DNA of 64,000 nt. Origin: Narthecium ossifragum. Lineage: Eukaryota > Streptophyta > Magnoliopsida > Dioscoreales > Nartheciaceae. Location: contig OY986972.1 in NCBI GenBank assembly GCA_963920575.1, positions 18,485,271-18,549,270 on the forward strand, given 5' to 3'. Below are positions 1 to 10,491 of the stretch, piece after piece. The stretch's first letter is position 1; each line of letters opens with the position of its first letter. The notes beneath the pieces are model-generated. The model made no database searches. It was not told the origin of the DNA and saw only the letters and a program-made list of their open reading frames with translations. The translations under genes were made by a program, and so were the position numbers.

Positions 1-1
1 T

Positions 2-190
2 ACATTTGGTTTGAATGTTAGGAGTTGTTTTACTCACTTGCCATTAAGGACTCCTCCAGTTCCAAACCAAGAGCGTCGAGAAATAGCTATTGCTCATGTT
101 GGCAATCACTTCTTGCAAGTTTTTACACCCTCATTATCATGTACCACCCATTCCAACATGGTGGTGACAACATTCATCGTACGAAGCTAA
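2..190 (+). pseudogene. 3' fragment of a MULE-associated OTU-like protein
   Basis: Frame 2 is open from the left edge to a TAA at 188-190. It reads ...HLPLRTPPVP, then REIAIAHVGNHFLQVF. I recognise this wording from plant transposon-encoded OTU-like cysteine-protease proteins that travel with FAR1-like MULEs, where a LTFLPLR..P motif is followed by an AHVGNHF.QVF motif. The match fades after about residue 45 and the reading ends early, so this is probably the decayed tail of a copy lying mostly outside the window. No active-site residues are visible here. The function call comes from remembered family wording and not from a search. Confidence 0.5.
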
Positions 191-240
191 AGGATGGACC
201 ACTAGTTATACGACACGTGTTTATTTGTGGTACGAAGTAA

Positions 241-825
241 TAGGTACAGCACCAAGCGCACTGGGAGCAGAATTTAGAGGCAATATTGATTAGAATTTGT
301 ATTTTTATATATTTTTGGGTATCTCTTTTTGATGTATTGTTACATGTACTCTTCCCTGAACATGGCTAATGCATTTTTTAATTATTAGTATTTTTATTCT
401 TTTCATATATATACTTTTTATTTTGATCCATATTTTTAAATTTTTATAAATAATGATTCCCAAAATCTACAACTAACAAATAAACAAAAGATTACAAACG
501 TATAATAAACAAACTGCTTATCCAAAAAAAAAACTGATAACAAAAAAGAAATAAAATTGATAAAAGAATAAAGAAAACAAATAAAAGAAACAAAACTAAT
601 GAAAAAATAAAAGAAACGAAACTAAAAAAGAATAATAAAATTGAGAGAAAAAAAATGATGGGAAGTCAACTATTGCGGCTTGGGGGGTGAGGGGTTATAA
701 ATGAAATTTTATAAGTGGGATCCGAGCGGGGTTGTGTGACTTGGGTTAGGGGGGCGGGAGTAGCAGCTCTCTTTCTCATATCAAACTTAGAGGAGGCCTC
801 CTATAGTTTCGCACCTGAGGGATTA
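241..825. other. AT-rich gene-free interval upstream of the PPR gene
   Basis: About 580 bp without a gene. Positions 480-660 are extremely A-rich on this strand, with repeated aaataaaag/gaaacaaaac words. It may hold the promoter of the downstream PPR gene, but I see no clear TATA box. Confidence 0.6.
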
Positions 826-2814
826 ATGGCCGTTCGATCTTCCTCATCCATAGCTTCCATCATCTCCTTCCACTGTGAGCAAGCCAGTTGGTTCAAACTA
901 GTCTCCTTGTATCGCCATTTGCGAGCACAGGGATACCAGCCTGACACTTACACCTTCCCCTGCCTCATCAAAGCATGCCCTCACCTCCAAGATGGCCGAG
1001 CCATCCATGCCGACACCATCAAGCGTGGATTCACCTCCGATCCCTATGTAACTGCGGCCTTGCTGGCGATGTACCCGCGGCATCGAGCCTTCCAGGATGC
1101 TCTTCAACTGTTTGAAGAAATCCCTGACCCCAATCATGTCCTTTGGAACGTCGCGATATCGAGCCTCTTCCATGCGGGCAACTGTGGTGCGGCTCGTGAG
1201 CTCTTCGATCGCATGCCATCGCCTAATCATGTTACTTGGTCGGCGGTGGTCGCCGGGTACTCTCAGAATGGCCTCGAGAAGGAGTCCTTGTGTGTGTTTG
1301 TCCGAATGCGGAGAGAGCTGTTGTCGCCTTGGATGGTCAGCTCAAACACTATTGCTAGTGTTCTTTCTGCTTGTGTGCAATGCCGAGATCTTTCCTTCGG
1401 AGAGCAGATTCATGGGTACATTGTCAGAATTAGCACATTAGCAGATGATGATGTGTTCGTCGGAACAGTACTCGTCGACATGTATGGCAAATGTGGACAG
1501 ATGGCGCTGGCGAGGCTTGCTTTTGAATCTATGGTCGTGAAGAGTGTGGTGGCTTGGACTTCTTTGATTGCAAACTACCTGCATGATGATAACCCTCTCA
1601 TAGCCAAAGAGGTATTCAAGGAAATGATTCACTCTGGAGTGGCACCGAATAATGTGACTCTTACCACAATGATCTCAGCTTGCACCAGCATTCTGAATTT
1701 GTTAAACGGGAAGGAATTGCATTGTGCTCTGATAAAAAGAAGACCGGAAGGACCTGACGTTTTTGCTTCAACAGCATTGATAGACATGTATGGTAAGTGC
1801 AGGTTGATATCTTATGCATGTCGTGTTTTTGAGAAGAACGGAGACATCTTAGGCTGCCCAACGCCAATGTGTAATGCAATGATCTCTGGTTTTGCGATGA
1901 ATTACCTCACTGGTGATGCTTGGAGTTTGATCAGATCCATGGGGCAATCTTCAAGCAGTGGCATGTGTCTGAACTCTGTGACCTTGGCAACCATTCTTCC
2001 TATGTGCGCTAAATCTGCATTCCTGCTCCATGGCAAGGAACTCCATGGCTATGCTATAAAGAACAGGCTGGAAGAGGAAATCCTCTTAGGCAATGGCCTA
2101 CTGGACATGTATGCAAAATGTGGGAAGATCAACTGTGCGCAGATTCAGTTCAACAAGATGAAGGAAAAGAATAGGATCTCTTGGACCACACTCATTGCCG
2201 GTTACGGCATGAATGGGGATCCTCATGGTGCGATCAATGTATTCAAGAGAATGGTTACAGAAGAAAATGTGAAACCAGACAACATTACCTTTGTGGCTCT
2301 TATATCTGCATGTAGTCATTCAGGTCTTGTTGAGGAGGGCCTTCAATTCTTTGAAATCATGATTCAAGAATATGGAATTATTCCTACAGAAGAGAATTAC
2401 GGATGTCTCATCGATCTTCTAGCACGAGCAGGTCACATTGATGAGGCTAGAGGTATTATCACTAAGATGCCTATCAAACCTACAGCTAATGTTTGGGGTG
2501 CACTGCTTGGTGCGTGCAGGATTCATGGTGATGTTAATGAAGCAGAGGTTGCAGAGCAACAGATACTTGAACTTGAACCAAGGTGGAGGGGGAGTGGATT
2601 TAGAGCTTTGTTGTCCCATATATATGCAGAAATGGGGAGAGTAGATGGAGCTGCAAAGGTAGAAAGATATGTGGTTGAAATGGGTTTGGAAAGGAGGCAG
2701 GGTTGCAGTTGGTTGGAGACCAAAGAGAGCCCTAGCAGGTTTATGGTGGCGCCTGTATCAGTTCCATTATCTGAAAACCTCATCAAGACCAGAAATCATA
2801 TTGACAGTGGCTAA
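826..2814 (+). CDS. PPR protein, PLS class with E domain (organelle RNA-binding)
   Basis: A single-exon protein of 662 residues. PPR proteins of this class bind specific organelle transcripts, one base per repeat, usually to direct C-to-U editing or processing. The sequence is a continuous run of P, L and S repeats (for example VVAWTSLIANYLHDDNPLIA and NRISWTTLIAGYGMNGDPHG). It ends with an E domain around NVWGALLGACRIHGDV and a short E+-like tail (RRQGCSWLE), with no DYW deaminase domain. A protein of this type would need a separate deaminase partner. I chose the ATG at 826; the frame stays open upstream to a GTG at 715, but plant translation would not start there. No convincing transit peptide is obvious. 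Its 3' end faces the OTP84 gene, 741 bp away. I do not recognise the exact orthologue. Confidence 0.88.
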   Translation: MAVRSSSSIASIISFHCEQASWFKLVSLYRHLRAQGYQPDTYTFPCLIKACPHLQDGRAIHADTIKRGFTSDPYVTAALLAMYPRHRAFQDALQLFEEIPDPNHVLWNVAISSLFHAGNCGAARELFDRMPSPNHVTWSAVVAGYSQNGLEKESLCVFVRMRRELLSPWMVSSNTIASVLSACVQCRDLSFGEQIHGYIVRISTLADDDVFVGTVLVDMYGKCGQMALARLAFESMVVKSVVAWTSLIANYLHDDNPLIAKEVFKEMIHSGVAPNNVTLTTMISACTSILNLLNGKELHCALIKRRPEGPDVFASTALIDMYGKCRLISYACRVFEKNGDILGCPTPMCNAMISGFAMNYLTGDAWSLIRSMGQSSSSGMCLNSVTLATILPMCAKSAFLLHGKELHGYAIKNRLEEEILLGNGLLDMYAKCGKINCAQIQFNKMKEKNRISWTTLIAGYGMNGDPHGAINVFKRMVTEENVKPDNITFVALISACSHSGLVEEGLQFFEIMIQEYGIIPTEENYGCLIDLLARAGHIDEARGIITKMPIKPTANVWGALLGACRIHGDVNEAEVAEQQILELEPRWRGSGFRALLSHIYAEMGRVDGAAKVERYVVEMGLERRQGCSWLETKESPSRFMVAPVSVPLSENLIKTRNHIDSG

Positions 2815-3555
2815 TCCTTCTATGTTTGGAGGTCCACTGACAAAGGATTACAAGTTCTGCATGTGGCAGTCATCAAGTTAAACATGCTCTACTCTGCCTT
2901 TGATTTTAGAGAAATAAACTCCTGAAACATAGGGTTCTTGGAAAAGGTAAAGCCATGAAAGCTATGAGTACATGGAAGCATTCTTGATGCAGGTACAGCT
3001 GATTGAGCCATACATTGAAACAAGTTGATGAAGATACAAACATATAGCATACCTCAATACCCAAACAAACCATAGCAAGCAATCAGAGAATGTAAATGTC
3101 CGGAGTCTGCCCTGTTGTGGCCTTACTGGATCTAAATTAGGCTATCAGTTCTCTAGCATCATATATCTCGAAAATTACAGGACATCAATCGCATGGAGTC
3201 AGATCACACTGCAGCGGTCACAAGGGTTAAATATGGGATGATAGAAAGAGGAAATCGACTAGCTCTAACTATGCCAACTCCATCTGCCTTTAGAAAGACA
3301 AACAAGAAATTGACTCAGCTGCAGTTTTTCATGACGGGGAGGAATGCAATTGGACTACAAGATCTTCCTTTCATTTCATTGTATATTCCATATTGTTCAG
3401 TAATAACTCCATAGAATCTTGGCTTTCATTTTTCTTGTCAATGCTGTTAAATTGGAGAGAATTTCTCTCTGCAAATTAGTGAATTGTATATTACAAGGAA
3501 TAAACAAGATCTTTATGCTGATTTGTCTCCCAGAAAGTAACATACTACCTTTCTC
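2815..3555. other. Intergenic space between two convergent PPR genes
   Basis: This stretch holds the presumed 3' UTRs of both PPR genes. Short ORFs here have no recognisable content. I see no repeat or RNA gene. Confidence 0.6.
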
Positions 3556-6237
3556 TCACCAATAGTCTCCACAAGAGCAAGATCCATTCTTGAAATGATG
3601 GAACCTCCTTACATCCCTCAGAGTGATTTCCCTCCCTTCAATCTTTGAAATGAATTTGGTGGCTGTGTGGCAGTCATTGCAGACCCTAAGGTTCTTGGCG
3701 ACTCTGATGGTAGAACCGGGGGGTGTGTTCAGTATTCCAAATGCTATGGCCAACTTCTCACTGTGGCCACAAAGGAGCATCTCCTTCTCATCCTCCTCCA
3801 CATTGTGGAGAACACAGGAGGTATCTGGCACATACCCTTCTCTCCTCATCCTTTCCCATAGCGTTTCAATGAACGAATGAAGCTGTCGACTCTGTGGGTG
3901 CAATGAGTCTCCGACCATAAATTGGTGGACCTTGTCGCCGACTTCTATCCAACTACACCCAGGCTCTTTTCTCACACCCATCTCCTTCATTTTGTTCCTC
4001 ACTTCCATAGCTTCTTTCCATAACCCGGCAGCTGAATAGATGTTGGAAAGGAGGACATAATGGCTTGCCACATCTGGCTCTAGTTGGAAAAGATGGTTGG
4101 CGGCTATCACTCCAAGTTTGATATCTTGGTGAAGGCGACAGGCACCTAACAAACTACTCCATGCTTCTGCTTGGTGTTTTCCAGGATCAATAGTAGTGAT
4201 GAGATGATAGGCTTCCTCCAGCTGCCCTGCCCGGGCAAGCAAATCTACGATACAAGCATAGTGGTCTGGAGTAGGTGTGACACCATGATCTGCTTTCATC
4301 TTATGGAACAGCTCTACACCTTCACTCACCATCCCAGAGTGGCTACAGCCTGCAAAGACTGCGATGAATGTTACTTCATTAGGTTGCACTTCTCCTCTGG
4401 CGACCATAGTCCGAAATAGTCTCAATGCTTCCTGTCCTAGTCCATTCATACCATAAGCCATGATAAGTACATTCCAAGTGACCACATTCCATTTCGGCAT
4501 CCTGTCAAACACTCTTCTTGATAGGGTTAAGCAGCCACATTTCGCATACATGTCCACCAAAGCACTACCAACTGCAACATCTGATGCTAAATTGTTCCGA
4601 ATAGCATAGCCATGGATCTCTTTCCCCTTTGCAATTGCTGCTAGAGTAGCGCAAGCAGGAAGAACTGTCATGAGAGTAATGCTATTAGGTCTGATATGCT
4701 TGTGTACAGCGATCTCTGTATCGTTCTCAACATTAACATCTGTACCTCTTTGCATTTTGCTCAACAACTTAAAGGCTTCACTAAAGTGATTACCAACAAC
4801 ATATCCTGTAATCATTGTGTTCCAAGAAACCACATCTTTTTCACCCATGCTGTTAAAAATATTATGAGAAATTTCCATCTGCCCAACCCTACAATACATG
4901 TCCATGAGGGCATTTTGCACATACTTATCACCTTCCAGGCCCCTCTTTACCACATAACCGTGAATGCCATCTTTACGCGAGAAAGCTTCTGAACGCACAC
5001 AAGCAGGAAGCACACTTGTCAGCGTCGTGGCATTCGGTACTAAACCTTCAGCAGCTTCCATCTTGATGAAGAGCTCTACAGCTCCATCATCAAGCCCATT
5101 TTGTGCATACCCCGAAATCATCGCATTCCAAAGACCAAGCCTTCGACCCGAAACTCTGTCAAAGACAAGACGGCCCTTTGAAATTTGTCCAAAATTGCAG
5201 TACATATCCACCAGAGCACTAGCCACAAATGTGTTCTCAAACATGTCATCATTTCTCATGGCATAACCATGGATTTCCCTCCCAAAGTCCAACATCTCCA
5301 TATAAGAACAAGCTGGCAGCACACTGGCGAGTGTAACTCCATCAGGCTTCAGACCTGAAAGCAGCATACTTTTCAAAAGTGCCAAAGCTCCATCAAACAT
5401 TTCATTTTGCACGAGAGAGCTAATGATCGAATTCCACGATACTATATCCTTATGATCGAACCGCTCAAACAGCCTAATGGAATCAACCACCTTTCCCAAT
5501 TTGGCATACATGGCAATCAAAGAATTGTGCGTGAACGTCTTCCCATCAGAATAAAACCCTGCCCGTAGCCCATATCCATGCAATTCCTTGCCTAATCTCA
5601 ACCCATGGCACCGTTTTAAATTCGAGCATGCCAGAGCAACACTGACGAGCGTGAATGAGCTCGGATCAACACTTTCCTCTTCCTGCATCAGCCGAAAAGC
5701 CTCCAGAGCCATCCCCCACTCCTCAAACATACAAAGCGCCGCAACCATCGAGTTCCAAGAAACTTGATCCCTCTCAGGAATCCCATCAAACACCTTGAAC
5801 ACACTCCCCACATCTCCGCATTTCGCATACATTGTTATAAGAGTGTTGGCAACAGAGACCGGAGAAACATGGTAGCCATATTTTATGGCCGCAACATGGA
5901 GTTGCTTTCCGGCATCCAAGTCGCGGATGCCAGAGCAGGCTTTGAGTGCAGCGGGGAAAGTGAAATGGTCGGGAGGTATACCGATGGAAGTCATGGATAC
6001 GTAGGTGGATAATGCTTCTTGAAAGCGGTTCGACCGGGCGTGGGATCGAAGTGTGTCGACCCATGATGATTGAGTGGGGATGGGAGAAGAAGAAGTGGCG
6101 GTGGCGGCGACAAGGGGAGGAGGAGGAGGAGGAGAGGGTTGAGATGAGGAGGTTAAGAGGGGCTTTGGGGGGCTTTGGTGGTGGTGAGATGGAGTAGAGG
6201 TGAAGGAGACGGAGGGGGGTGGGATGGTGGAGGCCAT
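3556..6237 (-). CDS. OTP84: DYW-class PPR editing factor, OTP84 orthologue
   Basis: An intronless 893-residue protein. It begins with a Ser/Thr/Pro-rich stretch (residues 1-55) that looks like a plastid transit peptide. A full array of PLS repeats follows, then E and E+ motifs (EAWSSLLGACRLHQDI, VRKEPGCSWIEVGDKVHQF). The C-terminal DYW deaminase-like domain has the HxE zinc/catalytic motif (GHSEKLAIAFG), the CNDCH zinc ligands and the terminal GDYW. The wording along the whole length, especially the last 350 residues, matches my memory of Arabidopsis OTP84 (At3g57430). That factor edits plastid transcripts including ndhB, ndhF and psbZ sites. An acidic insertion (NVENDTEIAVHKH) lies in a linker. 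The start codon is 207 bp from the divergent MDP1 start. Orthology is by recollection, but the class assignment is certain. Confidence 0.92.
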   Translation of the reverse strand: MASTIPPPSVSFTSTPSHHHQSPPKPLLTSSSQPSPPPPPPLVAATATSSSPIPTQSSWVDTLRSHARSNRFQEALSTYVSMTSIGIPPDHFTFPAALKACSGIRDLDAGKQLHVAAIKYGYHVSPVSVANTLITMYAKCGDVGSVFKVFDGIPERDQVSWNSMVAALCMFEEWGMALEAFRLMQEEESVDPSSFTLVSVALACSNLKRCHGLRLGKELHGYGLRAGFYSDGKTFTHNSLIAMYAKLGKVVDSIRLFERFDHKDIVSWNSIISSLVQNEMFDGALALLKSMLLSGLKPDGVTLASVLPACSYMEMLDFGREIHGYAMRNDDMFENTFVASALVDMYCNFGQISKGRLVFDRVSGRRLGLWNAMISGYAQNGLDDGAVELFIKMEAAEGLVPNATTLTSVLPACVRSEAFSRKDGIHGYVVKRGLEGDKYVQNALMDMYCRVGQMEISHNIFNSMGEKDVVSWNTMITGYVVGNHFSEAFKLLSKMQRGTDVNVENDTEIAVHKHIRPNSITLMTVLPACATLAAIAKGKEIHGYAIRNNLASDVAVGSALVDMYAKCGCLTLSRRVFDRMPKWNVVTWNVLIMAYGMNGLGQEALRLFRTMVARGEVQPNEVTFIAVFAGCSHSGMVSEGVELFHKMKADHGVTPTPDHYACIVDLLARAGQLEEAYHLITTIDPGKHQAEAWSSLLGACRLHQDIKLGVIAANHLFQLEPDVASHYVLLSNIYSAAGLWKEAMEVRNKMKEMGVRKEPGCSWIEVGDKVHQFMVGDSLHPQSRQLHSFIETLWERMRREGYVPDTSCVLHNVEEDEKEMLLCGHSEKLAIAFGILNTPPGSTIRVAKNLRVCNDCHTATKFISKIEGREITLRDVRRFHHFKNGSCSCGDYW

Positions 6238-6444
6238 GGTTGGCGGGCGAGGATAGCCAACGGTTGGGTGACGAGATTAGCGGTCTTTAAGATGAGATTT
6301 TCCGATGTATGGTTACAAACAGCAAACAGCGTTTCCGTAATCCTGATTAGTCCACGTGTTGAACAGCTTCAAGTTAAGGCCATAAAAATCGGGCCTTTTT
6401 ATTGGTCGGTAGGTATCCGGCGACGTCGCGGCGACGACGGAGAA
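6238..6444. promoter_or_regulatory. Compact divergent promoter between OTP84 and MDP1
   Basis: Only 207 bp separate the two start codons, so 5' UTRs and promoters of both genes must share it. A G-box core CACGTG lies at 6353-6358. A TCGGGCC word near 6389 resembles plant site-II-type elements. No TATA box is convincing in either direction, which is usual for housekeeping organelle-related genes. Regulation is inferred from position only. Confidence 0.55.
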
Positions 6445-9400
6445 ATGGGAGAGGCGGTTGTGAAGAACGAGGCGCTCCAAATCCTAGGGTTGTTCCAATC
6501 GCTTCCCCGTTTGGTCGTCTTCGATCTCGACTACACCCTGTGGCCTTACTTCTGGTACGATTTGTTATCGTTGTTGTGGTGTTCTTCTTACCCTTGTTGG
6601 TTGCTTGGAGGTTGTGGATTTCTTTGTTTGTACGTAGTGAGTGCCGATCGAAGAGGGAAATGCCGTCTGTGTACCCGCATGCGAAGGGGATCGTGTTTGC
6701 TCTCAAGGAGAAAGGAATAGATGTGGCCATCGCTTCTCGGTCGCCGACGGCCGACATAGCCAAAACTTTTCTTGACAAATTGGGTCTTCAGCCATTGTTT
6801 TCAGCGCAGGTGAGACTTGTAAGGATGTATGTTGTTCTTTTGTGATTACCTTTGTTGTGCATTGGATGTATTGGATTCTTTAGCCGGCTGGACAGTGGCG
6901 TTCTATGCAGAGCTGTACGGGCGTAGGGAAATTTTACCGAACCACGTAAAAATCTCATGTCTTCTATTTTTCTGTTACCTTCCATGTTTTCACGGCGAAT
7001 GCATAGGTCCTATTCTCTACAGCTTTCCCTGGATATAGATTTGGTTGATTCATTATACGGTGTATGATTTTAGCAATCAGAGAGGAAATATGTATATCAA
7101 GTTGGCGTATTGGAGCTGTAAGGTTCACGGTCACGAAAAGTTCTTGAGTTCTTTATAGCTGATACTGCACATTCCACCCTGAATTAGTAAATTTTCACGT
7201 TATTAACGTGGGATTTAGAAGTTCTTTTCTTTTTTTTTGTTGCCATATGGTTCAAGTGGAATTAGTTAGTTTACATGTCCAAGTTTAATATGAATAATTA
7301 AGATTTTGGAATTAGTTAGTTTACATTTATTTATGCCCGCAAACAATTGAGTTGGGCCCAGTATGTACCTGTCATTTCAGCAAACATGAAGGAAAGCATG
7401 TAAGTTATGACTGTACTTGGAATGGTCTTGGAGATTATTTAGAAAGATTCGGCTATTCTAGGTAAGCTATTCTGCTTGCTAAATGTATCCTTTGCCTATT
7501 GATTGTCAAAGTAGGAAATTTATGCTAAGGTGAATATCCATTGTGTTTAGTTGCTAGGCAACTACACTTTCCTTCTTGCTTCTATCTACATCCAAAACGA
7601 AACCTATCTTTGGCTTGTTTTTTATGGCAGTTCAATTCAGAATGAGGCAAATTCTTAACCTCATGACTGGCCCATGAACATCTGGAATTATGTTAGTCAC
7701 TTGTGTTGGTTATTCTCCCTTGTTCGGTTCCTAAGAACACCATCTTCTCCAGTAGCTTGATTTTTTAAATAGTTTCATATTTAGGAACTTGTTTGTTGGT
7801 GAAGATAGAAAAGCACATTGCAGTTGTTCTCTACAAGTGAAATCTGATACCAGCAGTGTATCTAGCCTTTGGGCTCTAGGCAGTAGGCATAATGTCTCCT
7901 TCGATCCTCCTAAATAACATGAGTTTATGGTTGATAATGCTTCTCGAGAAAATTCTCATTCAGGTATTCAAAGTAGAAGCTGATTTGTGAAGTTGAGTGC
8001 TAGGCCCGGAGGAAATAAATACCAATGAAATCTAGCATGAACTTCATGAAGCGCAAAAATGGGGAATGTTGTTTTCACTCAAATCACCTTTCATCTAACT
8101 TTTCCAATAAGAGTGAAAAGAATGGATCAAGATTTACTATCTTCTAGTCTTGACAAAGACATTACTCTGTAAAGCGCCAATGTAGGAAGCAATTTCGAAG
8201 TTGTATAGTTGTGTGGTATTGCTCTATGAACTCTATCAGTTTCCTTAATAAACCACACATTAAGCTCAATTGTGTCATCAATGGTATGGATTTGTCACCA
8301 ATGGACCTAGATATCAGTGCCAATACTAGGTTTATTACTAACTTGGAATGGAAAAGAAGTTCCGTTATGTGATTGACGTTAAATAAGAAGCAATTTTGAT
8401 TTAAATGGAAAAAATAATTACATAATAATGGTGATCAATACATGGGGATTACAATCAAAACATCTTGCTGCTTTCTTTTGCTTTGGATTTTGAAAAATGG
8501 TCCTCGGTTTGTTGAATGTGCAATTTATTATGTACTAATTGGGTGAAGCATTTAGGTATTATCTATATGGCAGTTTTTTGTACTTATGTTGGTGTCTTCT
8601 TTCTTCAATTTATTATCTGAGTAGATGTCTATGTTTTTATGGCCGTGCAGGAAATATTCTCCAGTTGGACCCACAAAACTGAGCACTTTCAGAGAATTCA
8701 TAGGCGAACTGGTGTGCCATTTAAGTCAATGCTTTTCTTTGATGATGAGGACCGGAACATCGAAGCAGTAAGATATCTATGGTTATCTTCTGTTGTTTGC
8801 CTGCCAGCCTGTCTTATCTTCCATTCATTAAAGGTTATTTGGAAGGGAATTTTGTCTGTACTGCTTTCAACTTCTTTTGAAATTATTTAGGAATTTCATT
8901 CATCATGCTGTGTAAAGGTCAAAAACCTTTTTGAATTGCATTGCTATAGATGATGCAAAGTATCTATATTCGTATATAAGATTAATCATAGGCACTATGA
9001 ATAACAATAAAATAGCTACACTTATGTAAGGTAAACAATGTTTTAGATCAAAAAAAGTGTTCTAGTTTCTGTAGCCACCATGATTTTTCCTCCCCTATTG
9101 GATCTAATATATCTATCAAAAAGAAGCAAGAAATGAAGTTCCCTTTGTGTCATTCATCTGGCTTTATAGTAACCTACCTTTTATAAGGAACCTCCTGACC
9201 CAACCCTGATCTCAGACCTTATTTCTGCAAGTATTCTTCATTTTCATGATTTACTGATGATAGTTTCCCTTTTTATTCTCCTTTCATCAGTCAGTGTCCT
9301 TTAAATTAATCAAGCTTGGACATCTTTAGAGAATTGCTTGATAAGGTTTGAACCTCAAAAAATGGTGGATGTCAATTGTCAAGTGTATTCTTTCTATATT

Positions 9401-9558
9401 TCTGATTCTTATTCTTGCTGATGTACTTGACAATGACCTGTCAGGTGTCCAAAATGGGAGTAACAAGCATTTTGGTGGATAATGGGGTAAACCTTGAACA
9501 ATTGCGGGTGGGGCTTCAGAACTTTGAAAGAAATTCTGGCACATCGATGCAGAAGTAA
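6445..9558 (+). CDS. MDP1: Magnesium-dependent phosphatase 1-like HAD phosphatase
   Basis: Four exons join in frame: 6445-6554, 6638-6809, 8651-8767 and 9445-9558. Together they give 170 residues, close to the plant family length. All introns have GT-AG borders. HAD motifs are in order: DLDYT (nucleophile Asp and acid Asp) at about residue 27, IASRSP (motif II Ser), a Lys in WTHKTEHF (motif III) and FFDDEDRN (motif IV acidic pair). MDP1 proteins are Mg-dependent phosphatases that remove phosphate from protein tyrosine or from glycated-protein sugar phosphates in animals; the plant substrate is not settled. The WPYF-CECRSKREMP segment spanning the first intron matches plant MDP1. Intron 2 (1.84 kb) and intron 3 (0.68 kb) hold no recognisable gene. 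The gene ends 933 bp from the convergent CBM43 gene. Confidence 0.9.
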
Positions 9559-10491
9559 AGAAACTGTGATATCAAACTACAAAGAATATTTTCTTACGAA
9601 AGGCTATCAACTATGTGAAACAGATTGGTAATGTTTATTTATTAAATGAGTTCATGGGATTCTCTGCCTTTTCATTCTATAAATTACTTTGACATGTCAT
9701 TCGAGACATCATTTCTTGATGACGAAAGCAGCATGAAGAAAGTACAAGTCTTAGTGGTTGGTAAAAGTATGTTTGTTTTATCTGCTTCTCTTGAGCTTTT
9801 CTGAAAGTTGCCTATGCGACCAATTTACCTGCATTGCTCAATGGAAGAGATCATTGTTCCTAAGTAGTTTTTGCTGCAACATGCTTTTGGTAAACTTTTA
9901 AGATGTATCATTTTCATGCTACCTATTGGCTTGGATTTTTCTTTTCTCTACAGGTATGATACCAGTTCTGTCAGAACTATACAAAACTTGTAGGATTGAT
10001 AGCTGCCTTACGGGTTTTTAATCCGCTATTTTTTGTGGATCATGTTGGTATACTGTGTTCCTCCTCATTTCTCATATAACTTTGAAACCAGACTAGTATT
10101 TGCTAGAAAACTTGCTTAATGGATGCATAGCAGGGTACTGCTTTGAAGGTTACCATGCCATTTCTTAGGGGAGTACTATACCTTGTAGCCACAGGTTCAA
10201 TGCTTCCCTTGCGAACTTATGAAATCAATCACAGGGCTATCAATTCAATGGTTTATATTTGATACGAACGAAGCTACAATCTTTATGGAAAAATGGAACC
10301 CATCCTTACAAGAAAGCAGAGCATTTATTTTTCACCTAACTCCAAAATCGAAAAAAGTTATCCTTGTAGTACTTGCAAAATTCTAGCTTAACTTTCACTT
10401 ACAGTATTAAAAGAAAAGAAATGCAAAAGGGGAAATCAGATCAGTCTTATTTTGGCCTGGAAGGGAAGATTTAGCTGCTACTTCTTTTCCT
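9559..10491. other. Intergenic, convergent 3' ends of MDP1 and the CBM43 gene
   Basis: AT-rich sequence with no ORF of recognisable content. It should contain the 3' UTRs of the two convergent genes. Confidence 0.55.

Noticed and set aside
715..825. 37-codon N-terminal extension of the E-class PPR protein
   Set aside because: It would begin at GTG, and the extension has no PPR or transit-peptide character. The ATG at 826 is used.
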